Assembly (NCBI GenBank): GCA_026706735.1 | Contig: JAPOYD010000035.1 | Span: 1 to 36,638 of the forward strand | Direction of reading: 5' to 3' | Length of the DNA: 36,638 nucleotides | Source: Nitrospinota bacterium | GTDB lineage: Bacteria > UBA8248 | In this document: piece after piece, positions 27,900 to 36,507 of the stretch | Numbering within the stretch: position 1 is the first letter of the stretch | How the letters are laid out: each line of letters opens with the position of its first letter | Position numbers and translations under genes: made by a program | Notes under the pieces: model-generated | Databases searched by the model: none | What the model was told of the DNA's origin: nothing | Seen by the model: only the letters and a program-made list of their open reading frames with translations

Positions 27900-27921
27900 G
27901 GACAGGCACGGGGGCCTGTCC
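27900..27921. repeat. ACAGGC-type palindromic repeat, copy C
   Basis: GGACAGGC and GCCTGTCC arms around a 6-base loop, 44 bp from copy B. Confidence 0.75.
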
Positions 27922-27950
27922 CTAACCAAAAACGTCTCCACGCCCTCCCC

Positions 27951-28994
27951 CTACCTCTCCACGAACCCCTCAAACGCCACCGGGATCGTCTGGATGTCCC
28001 GAATCAGATCGGGCGGCAGGTCCCTGTCCGCCGTGGGGAGCATGCCCGCGTAGAGGGTGTCGACGCCGTTCCCGAAGCGCGCCCCAATCGCATCTTTGAT
28101 ATCCGCGTGCACGCCCACGGCGGCGAAAAGGCGGACCAGGTCGTCGGGAATCTCGCCCGCAAGTTCGCCCCATTTGCCCTCGCGCGTCATCTGCCTGAGC
28201 TTGCGCCCCAGATCGCCGTAGCCGTGCATTTCGAGCACCGGCCAGTAATCGGGCGTTGAGCCGTAAAAGCCGAGGCGCACCTTCACCTCGTCCATCCCGC
28301 GCCGTATGGCCTCCTCATCGCGCCCCGTAACGACGTAGCCCCCGCCGGTGATCTCGAACTGCTCGCGCGTGATTCCGTTCTCCCCAAAACCCTCTACAAG
28401 CCTCGGCAGGCAGAACTCCTCGAAATACCTGCTCGTGCAGAAAGGATGCAGACGCACGCCGTCGCAGCGGCTTCCGGCCACCTTGAGCATCCCCGGCCCC
28501 ACCGCCGCGATGGTGACGGGCGCCATCGGCTGGCCGCCAGAGGGCGGCGTGAAGGCGGGCGTCATGAGGCTGAACCGGTAGTGTTCGCCCTGGTAATCGA
28601 GTTTTTCCCCGTTCCGCCACGCGCGCCATATCGCGCGGAGCGATTCCACGTATTCGCGCATCCGCGCGGCGGGCGCGCTCCAGGGTACGCTGAAGCGCCG
28701 CACGTTGTGCGCCCTGATCTGCGGGCCGAGCCCCAGGACGAACCTCCCGCCCGAGGCGACCTGCAGGTCCCAGCTTGCGTTCGCGCACACCATGGGGCTT
28801 CTGGGGAAAGCGATGGCCACGGCGGTCAGAAGCTCCACGCGCTCGGTCTCCAACGCCGCCACCGCCAGGGGCAGGAACGGGTGGTGCGCGTTCTCCATGG
28901 TCATTACGCCGTCATAGCCCGCCGCCTCGATCTCTCGCGCTGCGGGACCCGCTTTTTTCAGGTCGTCCATCGGGAGGGTGGTCATGATGCGCAT
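27951..28994 (-). CDS. luciferase-like (LLM class) flavin/F420-dependent oxidoreductase
   Basis: A 347-aa TIM-barrel flavin monooxygenase or F420-dependent oxidoreductase. Family segments are EAAGYDGVMTMENAHHPFLP, VELLTAVAIAFPRSPMV, WDLQVASGGRFVLGLGPQ and FSVPWSAPAARMREYVESLR, closest in my recollection to the TIGR03617-type probable F420-dependent group. Whether FMN or F420 is used cannot be decided here. I chose the ATG at 28994 (MRIMTTLPMDDL), which has AGGAG seven bases upstream; the longer frame to 29117 runs past this ribosome site. It is divergent from the unknown gene at 29135. Confidence 0.88.
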   Translation of the reverse strand: MRIMTTLPMDDLKKAGPAAREIEAAGYDGVMTMENAHHPFLPLAVAALETERVELLTAVAIAFPRSPMVCANASWDLQVASGGRFVLGLGPQIRAHNVRRFSVPWSAPAARMREYVESLRAIWRAWRNGEKLDYQGEHYRFSLMTPAFTPPSGGQPMAPVTIAAVGPGMLKVAGSRCDGVRLHPFCTSRYFEEFCLPRLVEGFGENGITREQFEITGGGYVVTGRDEEAIRRGMDEVKVRLGFYGSTPDYWPVLEMHGYGDLGRKLRQMTREGKWGELAGEIPDDLVRLFAAVGVHADIKDAIGARFGNGVDTLYAGMLPTADRDLPPDLIRDIQTIPVAFEGFVER

Positions 28995-29134
28995 CTCGAA
29001 ACTCCTGTAGTCGATAAAGAAAACGCCGCCGGGCGGCGGAGCCGCTCCATGATACACGATCCATCCCGCACGCACATCGTGATATGATGGGCGCATCGAA
29101 CACACGCGCAAGCGCATCCGGTGGAGGAGCCTCC

Positions 29135-29881
29135 ATGACCCAGCCGTGCCGTCTCGAATACCGGGGCTTTCACCAGCTCGAACTCGTGCGCCACGGCGGT
29201 GCGGAAATCCGTATCGGCGGGCGCCTGCGCGCTCTGCAGGAACCTCCGCCCAACGTGGCCTCGCGGCCTCCCGTCGACACGGTGCAGTACGTCTACGCGA
29301 GGTGGGATGAGCGCAGAGAGCGCGTGAAGCTGAGCGCCTCCACTACCGGACATGAAACCCTGGAAGGCGAGGAGGTGATGCGCGGCGACCCGGCGGCGCT
29401 TCTCGTCGGCATGGGGAGACCCTATGAGAGCAGGCCCAGGCACTACCACTGGGCGGACAGGCCCGAGCACAGGACGCTCATCCTGAGCCGGCACAACCGA
29501 AAGCGGATCGAGTGGCAGCGGCGTTTGCGCGCGGATGCGGCGGTTTCTCCGGGCGAATGGAGCGAGGTATCGCCGGACTTCGCCGTCTCTTTTCTCGTGT
29601 GGGGAGAGGAGGAGGCGCATCTCGAAATCGAGGGCCGCGTGAGGAGCGATGCCGCATCACCGCTGCTTCTGGGCGTAGGCCTCGACGGCGCGCCGCCCGA
29701 ATCGGCAGACGATGAGATTACGCCGCAAGAGGCGTCGTCACAGGCCTTCAGTCTTAAATTCGAGAGGCGGTTCTCGCGCGATGAGGAGGGTTTTCACACC
29801 CTCTCTTTATTCGGAAAAACCGAAGACGCACCGTGGGCCCTCCTCGGAGGCGCGGCGCTGCGGTATTCCACCTTAGGCTAG
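29135..29881 (+). CDS. protein of unknown function
   Basis: A 248-aa protein I do not recognise. The N-terminal part is basic (CRLEYRGFHQLELVRHGGAE), the middle holds ETLEGEEVMRGDPAALLVG and SRPRHYHWADRPEHRTLIL, and the C-terminal half looks like beta-strands (FAVSFLVWGEEEAHLEIEG, PLLLGVGLDG). No signal peptide or membrane segment is seen. GGAGGAG lies before the ATG at 29135. Its end is directly followed by the SelA-like gene, so a shared pathway is likely. Confidence 0.7.
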   Translation: MTQPCRLEYRGFHQLELVRHGGAEIRIGGRLRALQEPPPNVASRPPVDTVQYVYARWDERRERVKLSASTTGHETLEGEEVMRGDPAALLVGMGRPYESRPRHYHWADRPEHRTLILSRHNRKRIEWQRRLRADAAVSPGEWSEVSPDFAVSFLVWGEEEAHLEIEGRVRSDAASPLLLGVGLDGAPPESADDEITPQEASSQAFSLKFERRFSRDEEGFHTLSLFGKTEDAPWALLGGAALRYSTLG

Positions 29882-31026
29882 GGAGCAAGGCGATCAACGA
29901 ATCCCCGCAAAACCCAAAATTCCTGAACGACCTCGGCATGCGCCGCGTCATCAGCGCGCGAACCCGCCAGACCGTCTTCGGCGGCTCGAAAATGAGGCCC
30001 GAGGTATGGGCCGCCATGCGGGAGGCGAACGCCGCCCAGGTGGACATGAACGAGTTGCACGCGAAGGCGGGCGCGCGCATCGCCGGGATGACGCAGAACG
30101 AGGCGGCCTACGTCACGAGCGGTTCCGCCGCCGGCCTCGTGCTGTGCGCGGCCGCCTGCATCACGGGCAGAAACCCGGCCCTCATGGACAGGCTCCCCTT
30201 CACCGACGGCTTGAAGAACGAGATCGTGATCCACCGCTTCCAGCGAAACCACTACGACATCAACATCCGCCAGGCGGGGGCGCGGCTCGTCGAGATCGGC
30301 TCGCACCGCCAGACCCACCCCTGGGAGCTCGAAGAGGCCATCGGCGAGAAGACAGCGGGCATCTTCTATTTCCCGGGCCGCTACGCGGGCGGGAACATCC
30401 TGAAGCTCGAGACCATCATCGAGATCGCGCACGAGAAAAACGTGCCCGTGGTCGTGGATGCCGCGGCGCAGCTTCCCCCGTCCTCGAATCTCTGGCGCTA
30501 CACCAGGGAGATGGGCGCCGACGCCGCCATCTTCAGCGGGGGAAAGAGCATCGGCGGACCGCAGAACACCGGGATCATCCTGGGGAGAAAGGAGATCGTC
30601 GAGGCCTGCGCCATGATGGGAAGCCCCAGATATTCGGTCGGTCGGCCGATGAAGGCGGGGCGCGACGACATCGTGGGCCTGCTCTGCGCGCTCGATCATT
30701 ATCTGGACGGCGGCGAGACAGACCAATACGCCCACAACGAGCGATGGTGCGAGTTCTACATGGAACGCATGAGCGGGATGAAGGGGCTCTCGCCCCGCGT
30801 GAGGCGCCCCAACTCCCTGGGGCAGGATTTGCCCGAAGTCGTGATCGAAATCGACCCAGAAACGCTCGGGAAATCGCGCGATGCGATTGTGGATGCGCTG
30901 TGGGCGTGCGAGGTGCGGGTGCAGGTCGGCATCTCCGGCGAGTCTGAAATCTTCCTCTCCCCCGACCCGCTCACGGATGCGGACGCGGAATACCTCTGGG
31001 CGAGGCTGGTGGAGGTTGTTTCGTGA
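29833..31026 (+). CDS. SelA-like PLP-dependent enzyme (start uncertain)
   Basis: A fold-type I PLP enzyme of the SelA/DgaE-like group: LGMRRVISARTRQTVFGGSK matches the family N-terminus (LGvrrVINa..T..GGS), VTSGSAAGL binds the cofactor phosphate, VVVDAAAQ holds the PLP Asp and FSGGKSIGGPQNTG the Schiff-base Lys (D209 and K238, counted from the GTG at 29833). Relatives include ammonia lyases and SelA; it is not evidently SelA itself, since it lacks the long SelA N-terminal domain. The start is a problem: the GTG at 29833 has no ribosome site and overlaps the upstream gene, the ATG at 29938 would cut the conserved N-terminus, and GGGAG stands eight bases before an ATC at 29894. Confidence 0.85.
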   Translation: MGPPRRRGAAVFHLRLGSKAINESPQNPKFLNDLGMRRVISARTRQTVFGGSKMRPEVWAAMREANAAQVDMNELHAKAGARIAGMTQNEAAYVTSGSAAGLVLCAAACITGRNPALMDRLPFTDGLKNEIVIHRFQRNHYDINIRQAGARLVEIGSHRQTHPWELEEAIGEKTAGIFYFPGRYAGGNILKLETIIEIAHEKNVPVVVDAAAQLPPSSNLWRYTREMGADAAIFSGGKSIGGPQNTGIILGRKEIVEACAMMGSPRYSVGRPMKAGRDDIVGLLCALDHYLDGGETDQYAHNERWCEFYMERMSGMKGLSPRVRRPNSLGQDLPEVVIEIDPETLGKSRDAIVDALWACEVRVQVGISGESEIFLSPDPLTDADAEYLWARLVEVVS

Positions 31027-31120
31027 GGGGTCAAACTCGACCGAAGAGGGAGAGTTTGCTGCGGATGAGAAAAACATCGGTACGCAACTTCTCACTCCTC
31101 ACTCGAATTTGACCACCGCC

Positions 31121-31147
31121 GTCATTCCGGCGCATGCCGGAATCCAG
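31121..31147 (+). repeat. 27-bp palindromic repeat, copy 4 (forward)
   Basis: Identical to copy 1. It lies 16 bp before the GIY-YIG start codon. Confidence 0.9.
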
Positions 31148-31163
31148 AAAGATTTTTTGAGCA

Positions 31164-31478
31164 ATGAAACAACCCTGCGTATACATTCTCGCCAGTAAGC
31201 GTAACGGCACACTATATATCGGTGTTACTTCAGACCTCATCCGGCGGGTCTGGAGACACAAAAATGATTTGGCAGAAGGCTTCACGAAGCGTTACGGCGT
31301 CCACGAGCTTGTCTGGTACGAGAGTCATGAAACAATGGAGAGTGCGATTACGCGCGAGAAGAGGCTCAAAAACTGGCCGCGAGCTGGAAAACTCGCGTTG
31401 ATTGAAGAAAGTAACCCGACATGGCGCGATTTATATGAAGACCTCATCGGCTCTGGATTCCGGCATTCGCCGGAATGA
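31164..31478 (+). CDS. GIY-YIG nuclease-superfamily protein
   Basis: A 104-aa single-domain protein of the UPF0213/YhbQ-like group. The GIY-YIG core is VYILASKRNGTLYIGVT (Y7, Y18), followed by DLIRRVWRHK with the catalytic-type Arg and AITREKRLKNW with Glu65. These small proteins are single-domain nuclease homologues without a clear DNA-recognition part. The last seven residues (GFRHSPE) and the stop are encoded by the inverted palindromic repeat, and a forward copy lies just before the start, so the gene and its repeats look like one unit. Codon use is more AT-rich than in neighbouring metabolic genes. Confidence 0.92.
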   Translation: MKQPCVYILASKRNGTLYIGVTSDLIRRVWRHKNDLAEGFTKRYGVHELVWYESHETMESAITREKRLKNWPRAGKLALIEESNPTWRDLYEDLIGSGFRHSPE

Positions 31479-31479
31479 C
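31453..31479 (-). repeat. 27-bp palindromic repeat, copy 5 (inverted)
   Basis: One-base variant (CGGCATTCGCCGG core). It supplies the 3' end and stop codon of the GIY-YIG gene. Confidence 0.88.
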
Positions 31480-31567
31480 GGTGGGTTTGCTTATCGGTAA
31501 CGAGAAGAATTCGAGGTGTGGCCGAATGGAAAAGCTCTTGAACCAGACGGAGCGTTGCGAAATTGTC

Positions 31568-31594
31568 GTCATTCCGGCGAATGCCGGAATCCAG
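31568..31594 (+). repeat. 27-bp palindromic repeat, copy 6 (forward)
   Basis: Carries the compensating variant of copy 5 (GGCGAATGCCGG core), so copies 5 and 6 are exact reverse complements 88 bp apart. Confidence 0.88.
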
Positions 31595-31650
31595 GACAGA
31601 GTAATTGTTCTCCAATTTTGGACATCTCGAATGTCAGGCATTTACGGTTG

Positions 31651-31678
31651 TAGAGACAGGCACGGAGGCCTGTCCCTA
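31651..31678. repeat. ACAGGC-type palindromic repeat, copy D
   Basis: TAGAGACAGGC and GCCTGTCCCTA arms around a 6-base loop, just beyond the acnA 3' end. Confidence 0.8.
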
Positions 31679-31706
31679 CGAAACCATCGAATGGGTCGCT
31701 CTGCCC

Positions 31707-34412
31707 CTAATCCTGGCCGCTCTTGAGGAGTTGCCGCAGGACGTACTGCAGGATGCCGCCGTGCTGGTAGTAGGCCACCTCGTTGGGGGTGTCGATGCGC
31801 ACGACCGCGTCGAATACGATGGCCTCGCCGCTGTCCTCGGGCGTGGCGGTCACCCGCACCTCTCTGGCTTCGCCCTGCTCCACACCCTCGATGTCGAAGG
31901 TCTCGCGGCCCGTGAGGCCCAGGCTCTCCGCCGAGTCGCCCGGCTTGAACTGGAGCGGCAGCACGCCCATCCCCACCAGGTTCGAGCGGTGGATGCGCTC
32001 GAAGCTCTCCGCGATGACGGCGCGGATGCCGAGCAGGCTCGACCCCTTGGCGGCCCAGTCGCGCGAGGAGCCCGTGCCGTACTCCTTGCCGCCCAGGACG
32101 ACGAGGGGGATTCCCGCCTCCTGGTACTGCATCGCCGCGTCGTAGATGGGCATGACCTCGTTCGTCGGGAAATAGGTGGTGAAGCCGCCCTCGGTGCCCG
32201 GCGCCGCCCGGTTGCGCAGGCGCACGTTCGAGAAGGTGCCGCGCATCATCACCTCGTGGTTCCCGCGCCGGGAGCCGTAGGAGTTGAAGTCGGCGGGCAG
32301 CACGTCGTTCAACACCAGGAACTGTCCGCCCGGGCTGTCTCGCTTGATGGAGCCCGCCGGCGAGATGTGGTCCGTCGTCACCGAATCGCCCAGAAGCGCG
32401 AGACAGCGCGCGCCCGCGATGTCCTCGACCGGCTCGGGTTCGGCCTTCATGCCGTCGAAATAGGGCGCCTTCCGGATGTAGGTGGACATGTCGTCCCAAT
32501 CGAACAGGCCGCCCTCGGGCGTCGGTATGCCCTGCCAGCGCAGGTCGCCCCGGAAGACGTCGCCGTAGCTTCTCTGGAACATGTCCGCCTTCACGTGGTT
32601 CATCACCACGTCCTGAAGCTCGCTCTGCGTGGGCCAGATGTCCCGGAGATAGACCGGATTTCCGTCCTGATCCTCGCCCAGGGGGTCTCTCGTGATGTCG
32701 AGGTCCATGCGCCCTGCGATGGCGTAGGCCACCACCAGGGGCGGCGAGGCGAGGAAGTTCATGCGCACCTCCGCGTGCACGCGGCCCTCGAAGTTCCGGT
32801 TGCCCGAGAGCACCGAGCAGGCGACGAGGTCACCCTCGGCCACGGCCTGGGAGATGTGCGCGGGCAGAGGGCCCGAGTTCCCGATGCAGGTGGTGCAGCC
32901 GTAGCCCACGTTGTGGAAGCCGAGCGCTTCGAGATAGGGCGTGAGGCCGGCGCTCTTCAGATACTCCGTCACCACCATCGAGCCCGGCGCGAGTGAGGTC
33001 TTGACCCAGGGCTTGGCCTTGAGGCCCCGCTCGGCGGCTTTTTTCGCCACGAGGCCCGCGCCCAGCATGACGGTGGGGTTCGAGGTGTTCGTGCAGCTCG
33101 TAATCGCCGCGATGACGACCGCCCCGTGCGTTATCTCGTACGTCTTCGTCCCGTCGCGCACGGTGACCGCCGCGGGCGCGGCGACCGCACCGCCCTCCCC
33201 GCCACCGAGTTCTGTCAGCATCTTGTCGAGCTCGCGCTCGAAGGTGGCGCTGGCGTCGGTGAGTTCGATGCGGTCCTGCGGCCGTTTGGGACCCGATATG
33301 CTCGGGACGACGTCGCCGAGCTCGAGTTCCAGCGTGTCGGTGTAGACGGCCTCGGGCGAATCCGCCTCGCGGAACATGCCCTGCGCCTTCGCGTAGGCTT
33401 CCACGAGTGCGATCTGCTCCGCCGGCCTGCTCGTAAGTTCCATGTACTTGAGGGTTTCGCCATCGATGGGAAAGATGCCGCAGGTGGCGCCGTATTCGGG
33501 CGCCATGTTGGCGAGCGTGGCGCGGTCGGCGAGCGGCAGGTTGTCCAGCCCCGGCCCGTAGAACTCGACGAACTTGCCCACGACGCCCTTTTCCCTCAGC
33601 ATCTGCACGACCACGAGCACGAGATCCGTTGCCGTGGCGCCCTCTCTCAAATCGCCGGAGAGCCGGAAGCCCACCACGTCGGGGATGAGCATCGAGTAGG
33701 GCTGGCCCAGCATGGCGGCTTCGGCCTCGATGCCGCCTACGCCCCAGCCCAGGACGCCGAGGCCGTTGATCATCGTGGTGTGGGAATCCGTGCCCACGAC
33801 GGTGTCCGGGAAGGCGCGCGCCACGCCTTCTTTTTCGTCCGTGCCCACAACGGGGGCGAGGAACTCCAGGTTCACCTGGTGGACGATGCCGGTGTCGGGC
33901 GGCACGGCGCGGAAGTTGTCAAAAGCGTTCTGCGCCCAGCGCAGGAAGGCGTAGCGCTCGGTGTTGCGATCGTATTCGAGTTGCGCGTTCGCCTCGAGCG
34001 CCGTCTCGGTGCCGAACTCATCCACCTGAACGGAGTGGTCGATCACCAGGTCGACGGGCTGTAAGGGATTGATGGAGTCGGGGTCGCCGCCCAGGTCCTT
34101 CATGGCGTCGCGCATGGCGGCGAGATCGACCACCACGGGAACGCCGGTATAATCCTGCAAGAGCACGCGGCTCGGCATGAAGCCTATCTCTTTCGCCTCG
34201 TTCTTCTTCGCGTCCCAGGAGGCGACCGCCTCGATGTCGGCGGCGCGCACGGAGCGCCCGTCCTCGTTCCTGAGGAGGTTCTCCAAGAGGACCTTCATGG
34301 CGAAGGGGAGCCGCGCGACGTCGCCTTTGTCCTTCAGCGCGTCTATCCGGTATATCTCATAGGTTTTCCCGCCGACTTCGAGTTGTGAGCGGGCGTTGAA
34401 GCTGTTGGTCAT
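31707..34412 (-). CDS. acnA: aconitate hydratase A
   Basis: A 901-aa 4Fe-4S enzyme that isomerises citrate to isocitrate. Cluster cysteines are C440 (SCTNTSNP), C506 and C509 ([10 protein letters not shown]). [20 protein letters not shown] and [13 protein letters not shown] are in domains 1-3, and the swivel domain carries [16 protein letters not shown] and [12 protein letters not shown]. The length and the linker of about residues 375-410 fit the AcnA/IRP1 type. GAGGTGAAAG precedes the ATG. It is transcribed leftward towards the repeat-rich region. With fumC it gives two TCA-cycle enzymes in the window. Confidence 0.98.
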   Translation of the reverse strand: MTNSFNARSQLEVGGKTYEIYRIDALKDKGDVARLPFAMKVLLENLLRNEDGRSVRAADIEAVASWDAKKNEAKEIGFMPSRVLLQDYTGVPVVVDLAAMRDAMKDLGGDPDSINPLQPVDLVIDHSVQVDEFGTETALEANAQLEYDRNTERYAFLRWAQNAFDNFRAVPPDTGIVHQVNLEFLAPVVGTDEKEGVARAFPDTVVGTDSHTTMINGLGVLGWGVGGIEAEAAMLGQPYSMLIPDVVGFRLSGDLREGATATDLVLVVVQMLREKGVVGKFVEFYGPGLDNLPLADRATLANMAPEYGATCGIFPIDGETLKYMELTSRPAEQIALVEAYAKAQGMFREADSPEAVYTDTLELELGDVVPSISGPKRPQDRIELTDASATFERELDKMLTELGGGEGGAVAAPAAVTVRDGTKTYEITHGAVVIAAITSCTNTSNPTVMLGAGLVAKKAAERGLKAKPWVKTSLAPGSMVVTEYLKSAGLTPYLEALGFHNVGYGCTTCIGNSGPLPAHISQAVAEGDLVACSVLSGNRNFEGRVHAEVRMNFLASPPLVVAYAIAGRMDLDITRDPLGEDQDGNPVYLRDIWPTQSELQDVVMNHVKADMFQRSYGDVFRGDLRWQGIPTPEGGLFDWDDMSTYIRKAPYFDGMKAEPEPVEDIAGARCLALLGDSVTTDHISPAGSIKRDSPGGQFLVLNDVLPADFNSYGSRRGNHEVMMRGTFSNVRLRNRAAPGTEGGFTTYFPTNEVMPIYDAAMQYQEAGIPLVVLGGKEYGTGSSRDWAAKGSSLLGIRAVIAESFERIHRSNLVGMGVLPLQFKPGDSAESLGLTGRETFDIEGVEQGEAREVRVTATPEDSGEAIVFDAVVRIDTPNEVAYYQHGGILQYVLRQLLKSGQD

Positions 34413-34651
34413 CTTTCACCTCTTTCCGGACGGGAATCCCGCCTCCCGGAAAAACCACCGGGGAAACGGCCCCCACCCCGTCAAGCGCTCCTTGCGTCCG
34501 AAACCGGCCAAAGAGGCGGCCTCAGGCAAAAAGCTGTAACCAGTTGAATCATAATGGATAACGGAAATGCCGACTTCCTGCTTGCCAGATAATACCACAG
34601 ATGGGGGTCGAGGACGAGGGCAACCCGGAATTCAAGCGCAAATAGCGCCGC
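34413..34651. other. acnA upstream region
   Basis: A 239-bp space between the thioesterase stop and acnA. On the minus strand an extended -10 (TGGTATTAT, at 34597-34589) is the best promoter candidate, leaving a leader of about 170 nt; no good -35 is visible. No gene is supported here. Confidence 0.35.
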
Positions 34652-35077
34652 TTACGCCTCTTTTATGACCATATAAGTGGCCGAGGCGAAACAGATGAGC
34701 CTTTCCGCATCGTCGAGAATCCGTATCTCCCACACCGAGGTCTTGCGCCCCAGATGCAGGGCCTTCGCTTCGCCGACGAGTGTTCCCTCCTTCACGGGAC
34801 GGACGAAGTTGATTTTCATCTCCACCGTCACCAACTCCGTGCCGATCGGATGGCTCACGAAGCTGCCCACGCCGCCCACGGTGTCGGCCAGCGAGGCCAG
34901 CGCGCCGCCGTGGACGATCCCGAAGGGCTGGTGCAGTCTCGGCTCCACCGGCATCGCGACGCGGGCGAAGCCCTCCGCCGCTTCGAGCACCTCGAAACCC
35001 AGGAGGTCGTTAAAGTTCCCCTGCCAGCGGGCCTGGAATTCCCTTTTTACGTCTTCCCTGGTCCACAACCGCTCCAT
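34652..35077 (-). CDS. PaaI-family hotdog thioesterase
   Basis: A 141-aa acyl-CoA thioesterase of the PaaI/YbgC-like hotdog group. The signature HQPFGIVHGGALASLADTVG holds H56-G57-G58 and the acidic residue D65 of the active-site helix; VTVEMKINFVRPVKEGTLVGEA is the conserved strand pair. Preferred acyl-CoA is unknown. AAAGGA precedes the ATG. It is upstream of acnA on the same strand. Confidence 0.92.
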   Translation of the reverse strand: MERLWTREDVKREFQARWQGNFNDLLGFEVLEAAEGFARVAMPVEPRLHQPFGIVHGGALASLADTVGGVGSFVSHPIGTELVTVEMKINFVRPVKEGTLVGEAKALHLGRKTSVWEIRILDDAERLICFASATYMVIKEA

Positions 35078-35211
35078 GTCTATCCTTTCGGGCGCGCGCT
35101 TCCTCCTGAGGAAGATGAACGCGAGAAAAGCACTTCATCATTCACCGGAATACCAACGATGAAACGGAACCATCTCAAGAAGGTTAAAGAGCCTTCACGA
35201 AAAGCCGCAAC

Positions 35212-35586
35212 TTACGCTGATCTTTTGAGCAGAACCGCCAGGGCTTCGGTGGATTTCCCCAATGCTTCGTTCGATTTTTCCAGGCCCTCGTTTGTTTTAT
35301 CCAAGCCTTCCAGCGTCTTATCAAAGCCCTCAAGGGTTTTATCCAGAGTCACCATTGTTTTATCCAAACCCGCCATGGTTTTATCCAAGCTCTGCATGGT
35401 TTTCTGCAGCGCTTCCCTGCCTTCCCGGCCCTGGGCGATTATCTCATCGAGCGCCTTGTCCCTCTGCCTGGTGCCGGCGCGCATGGTGTAGAGGCCGTAC
35501 CAGATCAAGGCGCTTTGCGCGATGCCTATGGCGAATTGCGCGATGCTTATGAGGTCTCCCGTAGTGATCGGCTGTAAATCGATCAT
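35212..35586 (-). CDS. membrane-anchored heptad-repeat coiled-coil protein
   Basis: A 124-aa protein with one N-terminal membrane segment (about 13-34, ISIAQFAIGIAQSALIWYG) and a charged linker, then eight near-perfect 7-residue units from about residue 60: LDKTMAG, LDKTMVT, LDKTLEG, FDKTLEG, LDKTNEG, LEKSNEA, LGKSTEA. Leu and Met/Leu at fixed places give a regular coiled coil. At DNA level this is a 21-bp tandem repeat at about 35270-35405. Its function is unknown; similar phage and bacterial membrane-tethered coiled coils exist. AGAGGG precedes the ATG. Confidence 0.8.
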   Translation of the reverse strand: MIDLQPITTGDLISIAQFAIGIAQSALIWYGLYTMRAGTRQRDKALDEIIAQGREGREALQKTMQSLDKTMAGLDKTMVTLDKTLEGFDKTLEGLDKTNEGLEKSNEALGKSTEALAVLLKRSA

Positions 35587-35809
35587 CTTCTTACCCTCTC
35601 TCTTTCCGGGTCCTCATTCAGGTTATCTCAAGGTTATCTCGTGAACATTATAGAACCAAAACGCGGCATGCGCGCAAATGCCGATCTTCCACATCGCGAA
35701 ACCACCGAGCCGTATCATCACACCAACAGGGCTACGGCCCTGTCCCCACCATCGTATGCCCGGCAGCTATCCACGCGATACGGGCGAGAACGATGCTTCC
35801 GAAGGCCAA
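35587..35809. other. intergenic region with one palindrome
   Basis: Contains the palindrome at 35726-35743 and otherwise no recognised gene. Confidence 0.5.
35726..35743. repeat. ACAGGGC palindrome, copy E
   Basis: ACAGGGC and GCCCTGT arms around TACG. It resembles the other ACAGG-type intergenic palindromes. Confidence 0.7.
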
Positions 35810-36124
35810 TCAGCCGAAGATCTGCGTCGGCACGCGGCCCCATTCGGCGGGGTCGGTGACGATGTCGCCGCCCTCGCCCTCGTAGGAGAAGAAGAGGAGT
35901 TCGGTTTCCGTCTTTTTACCTTTTTTCTCGAGACGCCGCACGGTGATGGTCGGCACGTGGACGCCGAGTTCGAAGTTCTTGGCGTGGCTCACCGAGACGC
36001 TCGCGCCGAACTTGGCGGCGCAGCCCTCGAGTTGCTCCCTCGTCGTCTTCACCCGTCCGTCCGCGAGGACCTCCCCGCCGAAGTTCTCCGTGAGATCGAC
36101 CACAAAAATTTCAGGCTCCAGCAT
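35810..36124 (-). CDS. hypothetical protein
   Basis: A 104-aa cytoplasmic protein I do not recognise, starting MLEPEIFVVDLTENFGGEVL and containing REQLEGCAAKFGASVSVSHA, VHVPTITVRRLEKKGK and LLFFSYEGEGG. The pattern of strands and one helix suggests a small alpha/beta fold. GGGAG lies 11 bases before the ATG at 36124. The longer reading to 36412 overlaps other frames and looks non-coding. Its neighbours give no functional hint. Confidence 0.65.
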   Translation of the reverse strand: MLEPEIFVVDLTENFGGEVLADGRVKTTREQLEGCAAKFGASVSVSHAKNFELGVHVPTITVRRLEKKGKKTETELLFFSYEGEGGDIVTDPAEWGRVPTQIFG

Positions 36125-36234
36125 GATGGCGCATTCTCCCTTGAAACGTGATGAACGAAACCCCCTCCCGGGGGCCTGCGAAAGCGCGGAGTCTAGCAGA
36201 ATAGCGTGAAGAAGTCTTGCGATTCCGGGAATTC

Positions 36235-36507
36235 CTACCAGTCCCAGAACAGCGTATAGGCTCTGCCCGTGACGAGCTGGCTTTCGCGCCACTCCAGGCG
36301 GGTCTGGCCGGTTTCGTTCAGAAGGCGGGGATAGACGCGGCGCTTGTTGAAGCTGTTCGACGCCCCCTGGGATTCCTCGCGGCGCGCGCCCACCAGCTTG
36401 CGAGCGGCGCACCGAAAAAATTGGGAATGATGATGACGTGGCCAGCCGAGCTCGTTACCTTCTTCTTTTACGTGATTTCCTTGAGCGTCTTTTCCCTTTC
36501 GCCGCAA
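36235..36507 (-). CDS. doubtful small ORF, possibly truncated
   Basis: A 90-aa reading whose second half (NSFNKRRVYPRLLNETGQTR, then LEWRESQLVTGRAYTLFWDW) looks like real protein, while the first part overlaps the retropepsin-like gene and looks like chance sequence. A GTG start near 36390 would give about 52 aa. It could be a small gene or the remnant of a longer one. Confidence 0.35.
   Translation of the reverse strand: MRRKGKDAQGNHVKEEGNELGWPRHHHSQFFRCAARKLVGARREESQGASNSFNKRRVYPRLLNETGQTRLEWRESQLVTGRAYTLFWDW

Noticed and set aside
29833-31026. Calling the PLP enzyme SelA to support the selenoprotein
   Set aside because: It is shorter and lacks the SelA N-terminal domain; SelA-like ammonia lyases share all the motifs seen.
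31605-32996. Long plus-strand open frame antisense to acnA
   Set aside because: It is a His/Arg/Val-rich mirror of acnA codon bias with no domain; acnA on the minus strand is certain. Similar antisense frames over fumC, gltB and the LysR gene were also dropped.
34416-34598. 60-aa minus-strand ORF upstream of acnA
   Set aside because: No ribosome site or domain, and it overlaps the likely acnA promoter region.
35262-35552. CRISPR-like tandem repeats
   Set aside because: The 21-bp units are contiguous, without spacers, and encode the heptads of the coiled-coil protein.
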